Source: Paraphoma chrysanthemicola
Taxonomy: Eukaryota; Ascomycota; Dothideomycetes; Pleosporales; Phaeosphaeriaceae
Assembly: GCA_020744225.1 (NCBI GenBank)
Contig: JAGMWG010000017.1
Coordinates: 310,001-374,000, forward strand
Length of the DNA stretch: 64,000 nt
Reading direction: 5' to 3'
Shown: positions 54,292 to 64,000 of the stretch, in pieces
How positions within the stretch are numbered: the stretch's first letter is position 1
Layout of the letters: every line of letters begins with the position of its first letter
The notes under the pieces: model-generated
Databases searched by the model: none
The model's input: the letters and a program-made list of their open reading frames with translations, nothing else
Told to the model about the DNA's origin: nothing
Position numbers and translations under genes: made by a program

Positions 54292-55102
54292 TGTGAATGG
54301 ATTTGCGATCCCGGACCTGATAGATTGATGGTGTTGGAGTTGAAGTGGATGACGAGAGGCTGAGGGGTTGCGGAGCTGACCTGTAGTGGCGCAGGTGCGG
54401 CGTGGTGGTTCAGCCAATCGGCGTGTGAGCTTTCAGCTAGTGCCTCCTGGAACGTACCACGGTTGACGAGCAAATCTATCACATCATTGCACAGTATCAA
54501 AATTTGGAACGATTGTTTCGCTACTATAAACTGGACCAAAATCATGATGCAATGCAAGTCATCTGCTCGTTCGTTAAGGAAGTTCGAACGAGTTCTCCTA
54601 GACATCAAAAGAAGCGTCATGCTGTCGAAGAGCTTCCTCGCTCAAGGCGTCTTATGATTCGTGTGCCCTCCGATCCCTGCTCTCCCAAATTCTGAGAACG
54701 TCCCGAGCTTTGATGTGCCAGCGTCGAGGTGAGGTAAACGGCAGATTGTCACTGTTCAGCCAGCAAATATAAAGCAGATCATTCATGCGATCATCAGCCT
54801 TCACGTTCCTATGCTTTCCATCACCTTCAACTATTTTCAAGACAAGTTTGGTTCTCTTCTTCGGGCTTGGGCTCGATGCATCCTGAAGGACTCATGGCGA
54901 CATCCACCGCTGAAAGGGGCATGTGCTGGATAGCTGATATTCGTTGGGAACGAGTCGGTGGTAATAGATGCAATATCGTACTTCTTGAGTCGGCTGGCAT
55001 ACGGCTTGATGACAGCACGCCCGCAAGCCGGGCATGAGACAATGTTGATGCACTTGAGGTTGGAGATGTTCGGTATGCTCGTAGTCGCTGTACCGGGTGT
55101 TC
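54292..55102. other. Intergenic region
   Basis: An 811-base gap with no supported gene. It holds the promoter of copy B and the 3' flank of the next minus-strand gene. Confidence 0.3.
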
Positions 55103-55992
55103 TTATTTCCGGATGGAGTACTTCCAGGCCCTAACAGGAGTTCCCTCATATGTTGGCAGATCCACACCAAGATACCTGCCACGCACTTCGTACTTCACTC
55201 CATCTGTTGAGACGACCTCAGCTCCGCCCGGTACCAGTGGCTTGCCGGCACGTGATAGCTCTGGAGTCAAATGCTCCCAAAGATGCTGTTGCAATGGTGC
55301 ATAACGTTGTGGAGTGTTTGTGAGCTGAGACCAATCTAGTGAAAAGTCGGTTCGACCTTCATCGAAGATGATACGAAATGAGAACTCATCAAGGTCCATG
55401 TGCTTCTTTCCCCTCTCTAATTCTGAGAGATCGACCTTGTAAGGTTGGTCCGTAGTCGATGTGTTGAAAACTGCCTCCTCAAGCTCTCCCTTTGCACGCC
55501 AGATAGTGATATGCAAGGATTTGATCGAAGTCAATAGATTGGAGTTTGCCATCACCCGGTGCAAAACCTGGATGGCGCTCCGACCAAACGTGAAGCAACC
55601 TGATCGAACTTCCTGTCTCAGGCTGTCTGGTAACATCAAATATAGATGATGGGTCCTTGCGTGAATTGGAATATTGATAAGGAAGACATGATCTGCGAAC
55701 CTGGGTCGAAAGTGATGACCCAAGGTATGCCAGGTTGATTTGAGATGGAATTGATACAATCCTTCGTCTAGCATTTGCTTGTTGGTGAGCAACCAGCTGG
55801 CAGTCTTGGCGGGCAGCTCGTGGTTTGAGGGTAGTTCTGTAATCATGTAGGTGAAGAAAAGGTGTCCTGTTTATATCGCTGCTCAATACGCGGAAATTCC
55901 TGCCAAATGTTGTGGTAGATCATGTCGCGCAATTCTCGCGAAAGTTTCTGAAAGAAAGGTGATTCGGAGTTGGTTGATTGAAGCGCAACCAT
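55103..55992 (-). CDS. F-box-like hypothetical protein, uncertain exon join
   Basis: The ATG at 55992 opens a 34-codon stretch with SPFFQKLSRELRDMIYHNIW, the N-terminal signature of short fungal F-box-like proteins. The main exon then contains TASWLLTNKQMLDEGLYQF and runs to YEVRGRYLGVDLPTYEG. A 53-base intron (55837-55889, GTATTG...TTACAG) joins both in phase and gives 278 residues. Alternatively the segment read as PRIEQRY belongs to the protein, and one base has shifted the frame. The ATG at 55846 alone would give a 247-residue product lacking the signature. Function unknown. Confidence 0.55.
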
Positions 55993-56339
55993 AGTCGATT
56001 CGGAAGGCAAGCGTTTCCGGCGCTTTGCTGGACGGATCTCACTCTGGAACTAGTGTCAGCGAAGTATGGCCGGACTATTGACCTGTCAATCTCTCACCTT
56101 GAGGTTGTTCTTGTCGTTTTGCTCGCATGGAGTGTGGCAGTGGGTAGCATCAGCCACCTAATTTTGATGGGCTGGTACCATGGTTGGTAATGTGCAGCAG
56201 GATTGTACGAGGGAGGAAGAGCGCGGAAGGCGAGTCTCAATGATTAGGACAAGCGGCGAGAAGGTGAGAGTAAAGCGCAAGACTGAACTACCCTGACGTC
56301 GGTGAAAGAGAAACAGCCATGCTACGAAGGGCACTAATC
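55993..56339. other. Short intergenic region
   Basis: About 350 bases between the F-box-like gene start and the stop of the next gene on the same strand. No gene seen. Confidence 0.25.
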
Positions 56340-59300
56340 TCAAAAAGAACCGTCTTCAGTCAAGTCAATCACCTCCGCCTTCCTCTTGAAACCCGCAACT
56401 TGTGGAGGTCGCGCAGCATTCTGCGCCGAGCTCGACATAGAATGTAAAGGTTGCGAAGCACTCGCAATGATCCCATCAGCAGCGCCTGCAGCGCGCAAAG
56501 CATCATCAAATTGCGATACCATCAAAATATCACCACCCAATAGTTCAGTAACAAACATGCTCTGCATGCCCGTCATCTTCGTGCGCAATTCTGCAAGATC
56601 GGACTTCCACTTTTGCAAGTCTCGCAAGTACTGGTTATTTGTCTTCTGTATCACGAGTGTGGTACGCCGCTCAGTGTGGAAATTGAAGTCGTCGTGATTG
56701 AGCTTGGACTGCATATGAATTCGCGTTCTGTCAGCGTAGGAGTATCGGGCTCTCTGCTGGGTCGGATTCAGCAAAAATGCGTGTACTTTCACACAAGGCC
56801 CGCAATGGCAATATGGAGCGCATGGACGAGCCCAGTCTCGTGGCTCTTGGGGCCGTAAATGCGCAAGATGAATTGCTGCACTTTGGAGCGCCTTGGTGAT
56901 GAACGCGGCAACAGGTTTGTTCAGCTCAGTGTCCCGGAAGCGCCCGGCAACATCGATAAGGGACTTGACGAAAATGAATAGCTTCTGCCAATCGTCCCAA
57001 AATGCTTCCTGGGGAGCCGGCAACTCTGGCAAGCCCGCGGCAACAACAGCCACAGTTTCACTCTTGAGACCAAGCACCATGCAGTGCTGAATGTTCTCCG
57101 TGAACTCGATCGCCGATGTGGAAAGTTCCGGAGGTACATGGCTTGTGTTTCGTGAATACGGCAGCTGGTATGACGGTGACTGGTATGGCGGCAACTGGTA
57201 AGGTTGCGTAGTCAACTCCGTCGCCGATAACTTGAAAACTTGCGCGAGTTTTGGTAGCAACTGCTTCAAGGAGCGAACCTCGATCGTCTTCTCGAGGTCT
57301 GAATCCTGAGCCGCTGATCTCCCAAGACGATGTACGAAGCGTGATAGGCCAGCAGCATGCGGATTGGCGAGCATGTTGGGCAATATCCTGTACCTCTTTA
57401 GAAGTGTTTACAACCTGAATTTGCCATAAAGTACTTACACTTCAAAGTATGTCTGGGATGGAATGACTAAAATGAGCTCTATGACTGGCTCCGCGTCTTC
57501 CATGGTGAATGACGTGATGGAACGAAGGAGGAGATCTAGCTGTTTCTCTCTCCAGTCCGTGAAAGATGCACTGAATGTAGACGGCAGTATCTTCTGGACT
57601 ACCTCGAACGTCTTGCGGCGTTCATTGGCGTACTTGTAAGTGGGCACTAGCGGCAAGGGAGCAGAAAGCCTGTTGATGGTCAGTATCGTACTGTGAGCTC
57701 GAGGCCACATACGTACCAGCTGCTCCACACATCTTCTTTCCCGTCCGCCGTTTCCCGAGACACATGTCGAGCTACGAGCCCCACCAATCGCTGGGAGTCG
57801 ATCCAGTGCTTGTCTTGTATCGACTCTTGTAGTAGCTTTGCCACAACACCCGCCATGTTGTTCGCATAACAGTAATCGGACACAGTAGCAAAGACCTTGG
57901 CATACTGCTCGCGCTTGGCTTCTCGCCCAGGCCCGTTGTGACCCTCGATGTACTTAGACATATCCCACTTCGACGGCCATGCCTGCTCGTCATTGTACGT
58001 CACCATAGCAATTGACTTTCTCAGCAACATCTCCATGGCCTCTCGGCGTCTAATTGGCTCCAGCTGTTTGTCGCTCTCGATGATCTGAAACATCGTCTCG
58101 AGGCCTGATGGGTGCTGAGTTTGCAAGCCAAATTCACGAATGACTTTGTCCTTTCGTGACATAATCGCCACGGTATTGTGGTATCGGAACGACGACGGCA
58201 TATTCTCGTTTCCCGTGTACTCTCCTTCATCTTCACTATCCGCATTCCGGTCGCCGTAGAGGTCGTCCATGTCGGCGAGAATATCCTTTTCATTTGCAAC
58301 CTTCAAACCAAGATTAATAAGTGCGCCTGACGGCATGGTAGGTGTTTTCAAGAAGATGCCGTTGTTCTCTCCATCGCCATCACTATAGTAATCGTCTTCT
58401 TCTTCCTTGGTCATCTGCGCCAAGTACCAGTAGACGCCGTGTTTGGAGCACAGCTGCTCGAGATATCGACATTTGGCTGCATCTTGGCCTTTCAGGTTCC
58501 TGAGCGATAGACTGTTTTCCGTGTATCGATGTTCGAGTGGGTAGATGAAAGACTCAAGCCACGGGAAATGCTGATCCCACGTGCGGAGCAGCTGTCCTAG
58601 ATTGGCAGCGGTTGTGTCCAGTGCTGCCGCTGTCTGCTTGGGGTACATTTGGTTCTGTACAAGGTTGTAGGTCAGGACCAAGCGATAGCCCGAGGTGACA
58701 GGCATAATCTCATGCTGGACGTCGGAGTACCATGCGAGTGCGGTAAGTTCGAAGGCAGACGTGCTTGCAGTGCTTATAGTCCGCTCCTTCCCGTTGTGTA
58801 CCAATCGTACTTCACCGCCCGTGTGTAGCGACGGGAGACATACAATCAAGGTTCCAAACATCCCAGGAACCTTCTCTGTGTCCCTATGGGCTTTGAAAAA
58901 TGCACCCTCTTCGTACAGCAACAATTTGTAAGATTGGGCTGTGGCAGGTACTTGGACTCCGAGATTTTGTATTGCTTGCTGCGCAAGTTTATCGACGTAG
59001 GCTCCCCAAGCAGGGTTGCGGCACGAAAACTCGATATTGTCGAGCTCCCACGTCTTTCGTACATTCTCATCGACGACCGTTTCATCGCCCTTGCCGAACG
59101 GAGACTGTTTACAGACAGCGGCAATTGCCTGTGCATCGCGTGTCGATAATGGAAGGCCAACGGTTCCTACTTTGGTGATGTGCAGTGCTGGATTGATGTA
59201 TAGGCCTGTTGTTGTGGAAGACAAGAATGTGCCTTGGTATTTCACGTCATCTAAGCAAGCTTGCAATTGGGTCTTGAAAGCTGCCTCTTTGGGCGGCTCC

Positions 59301-59590
59301 TCCTCTTCTTCAGATACGGAATTGGAGTCGTCGTCTGGGTCATCGTCATCGTCGTCGTTGTCGTAAGCGTCGTACTCATCCTCGACCACGTCACTTTCAT
59401 CTTCCCCAGTCTCTTCATCCACCTCACGAAAATGTTCGTTCTGATACTGATTCGAACTGTTCGCCTCATTTCGCTTTAACAGCGCGATCATCTCTTCCAC
59501 GCTAGGTTTGTGAATGGCAGCAGTGGGAACCGCGGACACGGCCGTACTTGCTAAGAATGCGTCAGAATCAAAGTTCTCCACCTCTTTCAT
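56340..59590 (-). CDS. Large prolyl-hydroxylase-like 2OG-Fe(II) oxygenase
   Basis: Protein of about 1,050 residues in three exons. The first two introns restore DVWSSW/LSAPLPLVP (~57,670-57,720) and TYFEV/YRILPNML (~57,385-57,435). Residues 50-105 are extremely acidic, with a run of Asp. The catalytic domain follows: YKLLLYEEGAFFKAHRDTEK (HxD), TLIVCLPSLHTGGEV, WYSDVQHEIMPVTSGYRLVLTYNL (distal His, then the 2-oxoglutarate Arg in GYRLVL). This resembles prolyl 4-hydroxylase-type proteins of fungi. The long C-terminus, absent in simple hydroxylases, ends EVIDLTEDGSF, which contains a SUMO-interacting-like VIDLTED motif. A nuclear regulatory role is plausible but unproven. Confidence 0.82.
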
Positions 59591-60338
59591 CCGCGCGCTC
59601 GATCAAGCTGAATAATTCGACGCACCCCAATTGAAATCCATCGTGTCCCTCTAGTTGTGCCAACAATGCATGCGTTATCGTAAGTGGGTCAGGACGACTC
59701 TAAACCCCGTTTCCCCTCTCACGCGTCGCGCTAGCCAAGCCTCTAAAACGCGAATCCTCCGCGTCCCCTGCTGATACCACCGAAATCGATCCGAGCGGCC
59801 TCATAACCAATGATATTGTGAGCGAAACAAGCCCTAGCTCCCTGAGTTAGGTGCTCTCGTGGTTACATCAAAGATATTCGAACAATTCCTTCGACCTGTT
59901 GCTTTCAGATAATCAAAACCAATAAACCAACCCTACCACCTCCCACAAAATCACAACCTCAATGCTGCTCCTAACACCTACCCACGTTACTACTCACCGT
60001 CGGGCATTCCACTTCATCACTCCACTCCCCACTCATCACTCAAGAACACAACAACAAACCCCATCAAGCCCTAAAAATCTGTATTGAACAATGCCTAAAA
60101 CCTAAGCCAAGAAAATGCCTATCTCAACGCCCCAAAGCAGCGACCCTAACAACAGGTCGCACCGCTCACAAATCTCCCTCCCTGTGCAAGCTATGAAAAG
60201 TACAGACCCCAAGCCAGGGGCCAACGAGCGAACGCTATATACAATGGAAAAACAGGGTCGCAAGTTAATGCCTAGATCGAACGCCATGAGATGCAAGTGC
60301 ATTAATGCCCGCAGACAGGAACTTCAAGGAGGCATTTA
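59591..60338. other. Intergenic region, hydroxylase promoter and FMP27 3' end
   Basis: A 748-base gap with no supported gene. The plus-strand frame at 60115-60342 overlaps the end of the FMP27 gene and was rejected. Confidence 0.3.
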
Positions 60339-63300
60339 CTAAGTGCTCCTTCCCAGCAGCTTCTTGCCTAGTGCTCTCGCTTTCTTTTTCGGGCTGCTGG
60401 TCGTTAGCATAGGACTCTGATAGATGGGATGGACGCTCGACTTACCCATCACTCTCCACCGGGTCCTCCGGCCCCACTACACTTCCCTCACGCATACTTG
60501 CGCCTCCACTCGCTGCTCGCCCGCGGATATGTTCTCTCGCGAATGGCGCCACTTGCGTGAGATGCTTACTCAGACTATGAATAAGGTTCGCATGCACTGG
60601 CTCTGTGTTGTCGACTCTGCTGAGCTCGTCGGCGAATGTGCGGCCATCTTCCATGTCGTCGAGGCCAAGGCCGTTGTTGTTGTAGCCCATGATGCTACCA
60701 TGCGTGGATGTTGCGCGGCCAGAATTGGGATGCGTAGATGGGATGGATGATTCCTCGGAGACGGTACTGATCATGCTGCCTTGACGGCCCGTGGAGGTGA
60801 AAGAGCGGCGAGGAATATCGGTGCCAGATACGTCGGAGCCGTTAGGAGAGTGGTCACGCATGCTGTTAGAATCGGTACCGGACAGGTCAGGCGATGCATT
60901 GAGCCTTGCACTGCTGTTTGCAATCATTCGTAACCTGCTCTGCTCCTTGCGGCCTGGTCTACCAGCTCTGGTGAACTTGTTGCCGACGATGGCGCCGGCG
61001 TGTGATATGAGAGCGCGGATGACGTCCTTCTTTAGCTGGAGCGCCAAGTCAAGATTCGACCATGTCTTGTTGCGATACTCCAAGGTTGGCATCTTGAACA
61101 CAAGATCATGAACATCCTCAAAATTTCGTTGGCCTTTACCCTTGTAGCTAAGACAAAGGACCATAGATGGGATCTTGACGTATGCAAGTGTCATGTAGTT
61201 CGATGCGCGGTTCATCATCTGTGTCAGATCATCAGACCTTTCTTTCTTACTCTGCTTGCGATCGCTAGTGCCGGGTCGAGCCGTTCCGCTGCGATATAGT
61301 GCGAAACGCTTGGCCGTGCGGTCTGATTCCGCAGGAGATACGATTCCTGATGCAGCAGAGCTGGAACGAATGGACGCAGGTCTGGATGAGGCGTTCGAGT
61401 TTATTCCGGAAGAAGCGAGCATCGCCGAGTTGGGATGGAGAGTTCGACGCAATTCGGTGCCACTACGTGAGGGGGTGTCACGGAAAAAGCGGAAGTAATG
61501 AGCGCTCGGCCGCTTGTCGGAAGTAGCCTTCTTCTTAAGATCTGCCTTTTGTGACGGGTTCGGTAGCGCCAGAGTGGGCGTGAGTCGTTGCTTGAGAGCT
61601 TCTACCGCTGCATCCTCTTGTGAAATAGACTTGTCTACACTGCCGATAGTGCTTGACATGATGCTGCTTACTCCATCTTCGTCATCCTCACCCTGTGCAG
61701 GCAGTGTGTGCTTAATTAAGAAAGGCGAGAAGTTGCCATTCTCCCCATTCTTGTTCTTCATAGCTGGGAACACATACTCGAACATCTTTTTGCCAATCTC
61801 CCATTCCAATTGCACCCTCAACGGGTATAGATTGACTTCGAAGTGCTCCATCACGGGGATGCCTGCAATGGCCTCGAGCATGACGAACTGAACCTTTAGG
61901 CACTTTGAGTTCTCTGGCAGAGGTTGGTTGTTCTCCAGGTACGGCGAGATCATCTCAGGATAGAGCGCGTGCGGCAGCAGATTTAGACCTCGAACCTGCT
62001 CAATCTCCAAGGAATTGAAATTGGAGCCGTCGTTATTGTCCGTGCGGTCGAATAAGACATTTTTGAGCTGGAACTCAGCCAGCGACTCTTGGCCGTCACG
62101 CAGCAAATGCCAGACGATCTCCGATGCTGTGATGTACCATCGGAGCAAGCCAGTCGACTGCCTTGCTTGAGCGCGATCGTCCTGCTTGCGTTGTGCGGTT
62201 GTGATAGCCTTCATGACGAAGAAAAGCTCGTCTTCAAAGATGGCAAGATCCTTCTCGACTTCAACACGATCTTCCCATCCCTGCCTATCAAGATACTTCT
62301 CGTTGATCTGGAAGACGGTCTTGATCTCTTCGAGCTGGCGAATGCGCTCCTGGAGACTCATGACGAAGCCTGGAGCAGCGGCAAGATCGCTGAAGTCTGA
62401 AGCGAGCATAATCTTCTCGAGTCTTTCGTTACGAGTTTTCTCAAGGGGCTCCCGATATAGCAACAGATCTAGAACGATGACATACATCGCGTAGTACTGT
62501 CGAGAGTCGCAAAGGGCTCGCACATGTGGGAAATCTACCCAGAGATGGTCGATGCGACTTTCCATATTCTGTGCAGTCGAAGCCGCATCAGCCTTAGAAA
62601 CATCGTCGTTGTATTTCAGTCGAAGAGTATTGTGCTTGTCGTAACGCATACTTGCCGATGTTCTTTGCACCACTCGCTGGAATCCATAGGGATGCATGTT
62701 GAATTCGAACATGACTTCAAATGGCACCCATGGTGGCCAAGCTGAGCCCGCGGGTGTACCGTACGTGCTGCCAGAATACATATGAATGTCTTCCATGTTG
62801 CTGAAAGTGTTCGAGTTTGTCACAAAGATCTGCAAGCTGTCCATGGCAGCAGTGAATCGTCTTTGCACTAGTCCAGAGACTTCGTCCATCACTCGGTCTT
62901 TGTCCATGATTTGCAGTACCTTCAGCTGCATGGACTTCGCAGTAACGAGGACAGCTGCTTTGGTGTTCCTCTCGCTCTGTAACTGTATTTGTGGCGCAAT
63001 CAGTCGGACGATATATGCATTTTGCGCAATGTAGTCTTCCGCCACATCTTCCTCAGCCTTATTCTGATGCGCCTTTTCAGGATTTGCGTCCGAGGTGGTG
63101 TTCGGCTCTTCTTCTGCTTCATCAGCATTGACAAACTTCCTCGCGTCTTGCAACAGTTGTTCAACGGTTTCATCGATGCTCAGGCCGGAATCATTATGAA
63201 AACTCCTTGGAGTGGTTGCATCATCTTCTCCAGTATCGCGACTCGACATAGACGGGCCACGAGATTTGTTTTGCTCTTCAACAACGTCCAAGATGAACTT

Positions 63301-64000
63301 GACGGCCCTTCGCGACATATAGTACACAAAGCCGCGACGCTGACTGACTTGGTGTATATAGCGAAGGATGATGTTTCGCAGTGAATTGCTCCACTTGAGG
63401 TGTATATTGTGTACGATGAAACGGTTGTTGAAGTCACTGATGGAGTCGGTGATGGGAGCCGAGTCCATGCCTTTAGTATCGGAATCTGTTGCAGTGTAGC
63501 CTTCGTGAGCTTCGAAGTATTCGTCTTCTCCATCCGTCTCACCGCCATCGGGCGCTGCGCTGCGGTCGTCATTCTCACAGCGTTCCAGTAAACTCTCGTG
63601 CATGGAAGTCAAGAACTCCAACTTCTTCTGGAGGAAATGTGCATGGCCTCTGAGGTTGTTGACGCGCTGTTGGTGTTCCTCGGTGCCATCAATTTCACGG
63701 ACGGCCTTAAGCTCCGCATCCCCAATCGCGCGCTGATTATGCGCCATTTGTTCCTTCACACGCTCAATACGTAGCTCAATTAGCTTACACTGCACGCGTC
63801 GTGGATCGTTGCGCTGGGACATAACGCAATGATGAGTCGGCTCATTTCCAAATGCACTCCTTCTGTTGACATCTCCTGATATGTTGTTCGCGTGATCAGT
63901 TTGTCGGAAATACGTGAAGCGAGGCGAATATGCGAGAGGAAGGATCTGTGTCTCTGGATGACGATTTGATGGTAATATCCACCCGAGTTCAATGAAGTCA
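60339..64000 (-). CDS. FMP27: FMP27 bridge-like lipid-transfer protein, C-terminal part (5' truncated)
   Basis: C-terminal ~1,200 residues of a large repeating-beta-groove lipid-transfer protein (BLTP2/Hobbit/KIAA0100 family) at membrane contact sites. The frame enters open from the right edge (PRFTYFRQTD, EPTHHCVMSQRNDPRRVQ). It continues through VSQRRGFVYYMSRRAVKFILD and the diagnostic GSAWPPWVPFEVMFEFNMHP, then a Ser/Arg-rich disordered region with MTLAYVKIPSMVLCLSYKGKG. The large exon seems to end at 60442, but the strong GTAAGT donor at 60445, the GCTAAC branch point and the CAG acceptor at 60397 join a last 19-codon exon in phase. The last exon encodes a basic tail (SPKKKARALGKKLLGRST) typical of the family. 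The ATG at 63822 is internal. Confidence 0.9.

Noticed and set aside
60115..60342. A 75-codon plus-strand frame.
   Set aside because: It overlaps the FMP27 last exon and 3' end, and has no recognisable content.

Overview
The window looks like a filamentous ascomycete chromosome segment, most likely Dothideomycetes (Pleosporales-like). The reasons are short introns of about 40-70 nt with GT-AG ends and GCTAAC-type branch points, a fungal highly reducing polyketide synthase, a HET-domain gene, several short F-box-like/DUF7730-like proteins, and lone housekeeping genes on both strands. No prokaryotic features, transposase, CRISPR array or credible tRNA was seen.

Layout. 1-7 kb holds housekeeping genes: the 5' part of mitofusin FZO1 (runs off the left edge), ESCRT-III VPS2, a PP2C phosphatase and the AMPK gamma subunit SNF4. 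7.4-11 kb holds a small hypothetical gene, a protein-kinase-like gene and a secreted tyrosinase. 11.4-16.5 kb holds an allantoate-permease-type MFS transporter divergent from a 2-oxoglutarate/Fe(II) oxygenase, followed by a second oxygenase. A FAM32A gene (16.9 kb) and an F-box-like gene then separate this from 18.7-20.4 kb, where three tiny proteins lie, two of them sharing a Trp/Gly motif.

20.7-34.1 kb is a compact secondary-metabolite locus. A highly reducing PKS (minus strand) shares a 0.9 kb divergent promoter with an FSH1/LovG-type serine hydrolase, followed on the plus strand by an NRPS-like adenylation-thiolation-reductase enzyme. The PKS has no release domain, and its methyltransferase and enoylreductase regions look degenerate. 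A simple reading is PKS chain, hydrolytic release to an acid, then ATP/NADPH-dependent reduction to an aldehyde or alcohol. A RidA-type deaminase gene lies just beyond.

36-48 kb: a RING protein, a frameshifted F-box-like gene, an RNA ligase-fold gene, indoleamine 2,3-dioxygenase, a GTPBP1-like GTPase, and a HET-domain gene bracketed by a diverged direct repeat. 49.7-56 kb: two DUF7730-like paralogues that keep the same intron, a secreted glycerophosphodiester phosphodiesterase, and another F-box-like gene. 56-64 kb: a large prolyl-hydroxylase-like 2OG oxygenase and the C-terminal part of FMP27, a bridge-like lipid-transfer protein that runs off the right edge.

Gene models were assembled by eye. 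Introns described as in phase were checked by codon continuity; promoters and functions are inferences unless a motif is cited.
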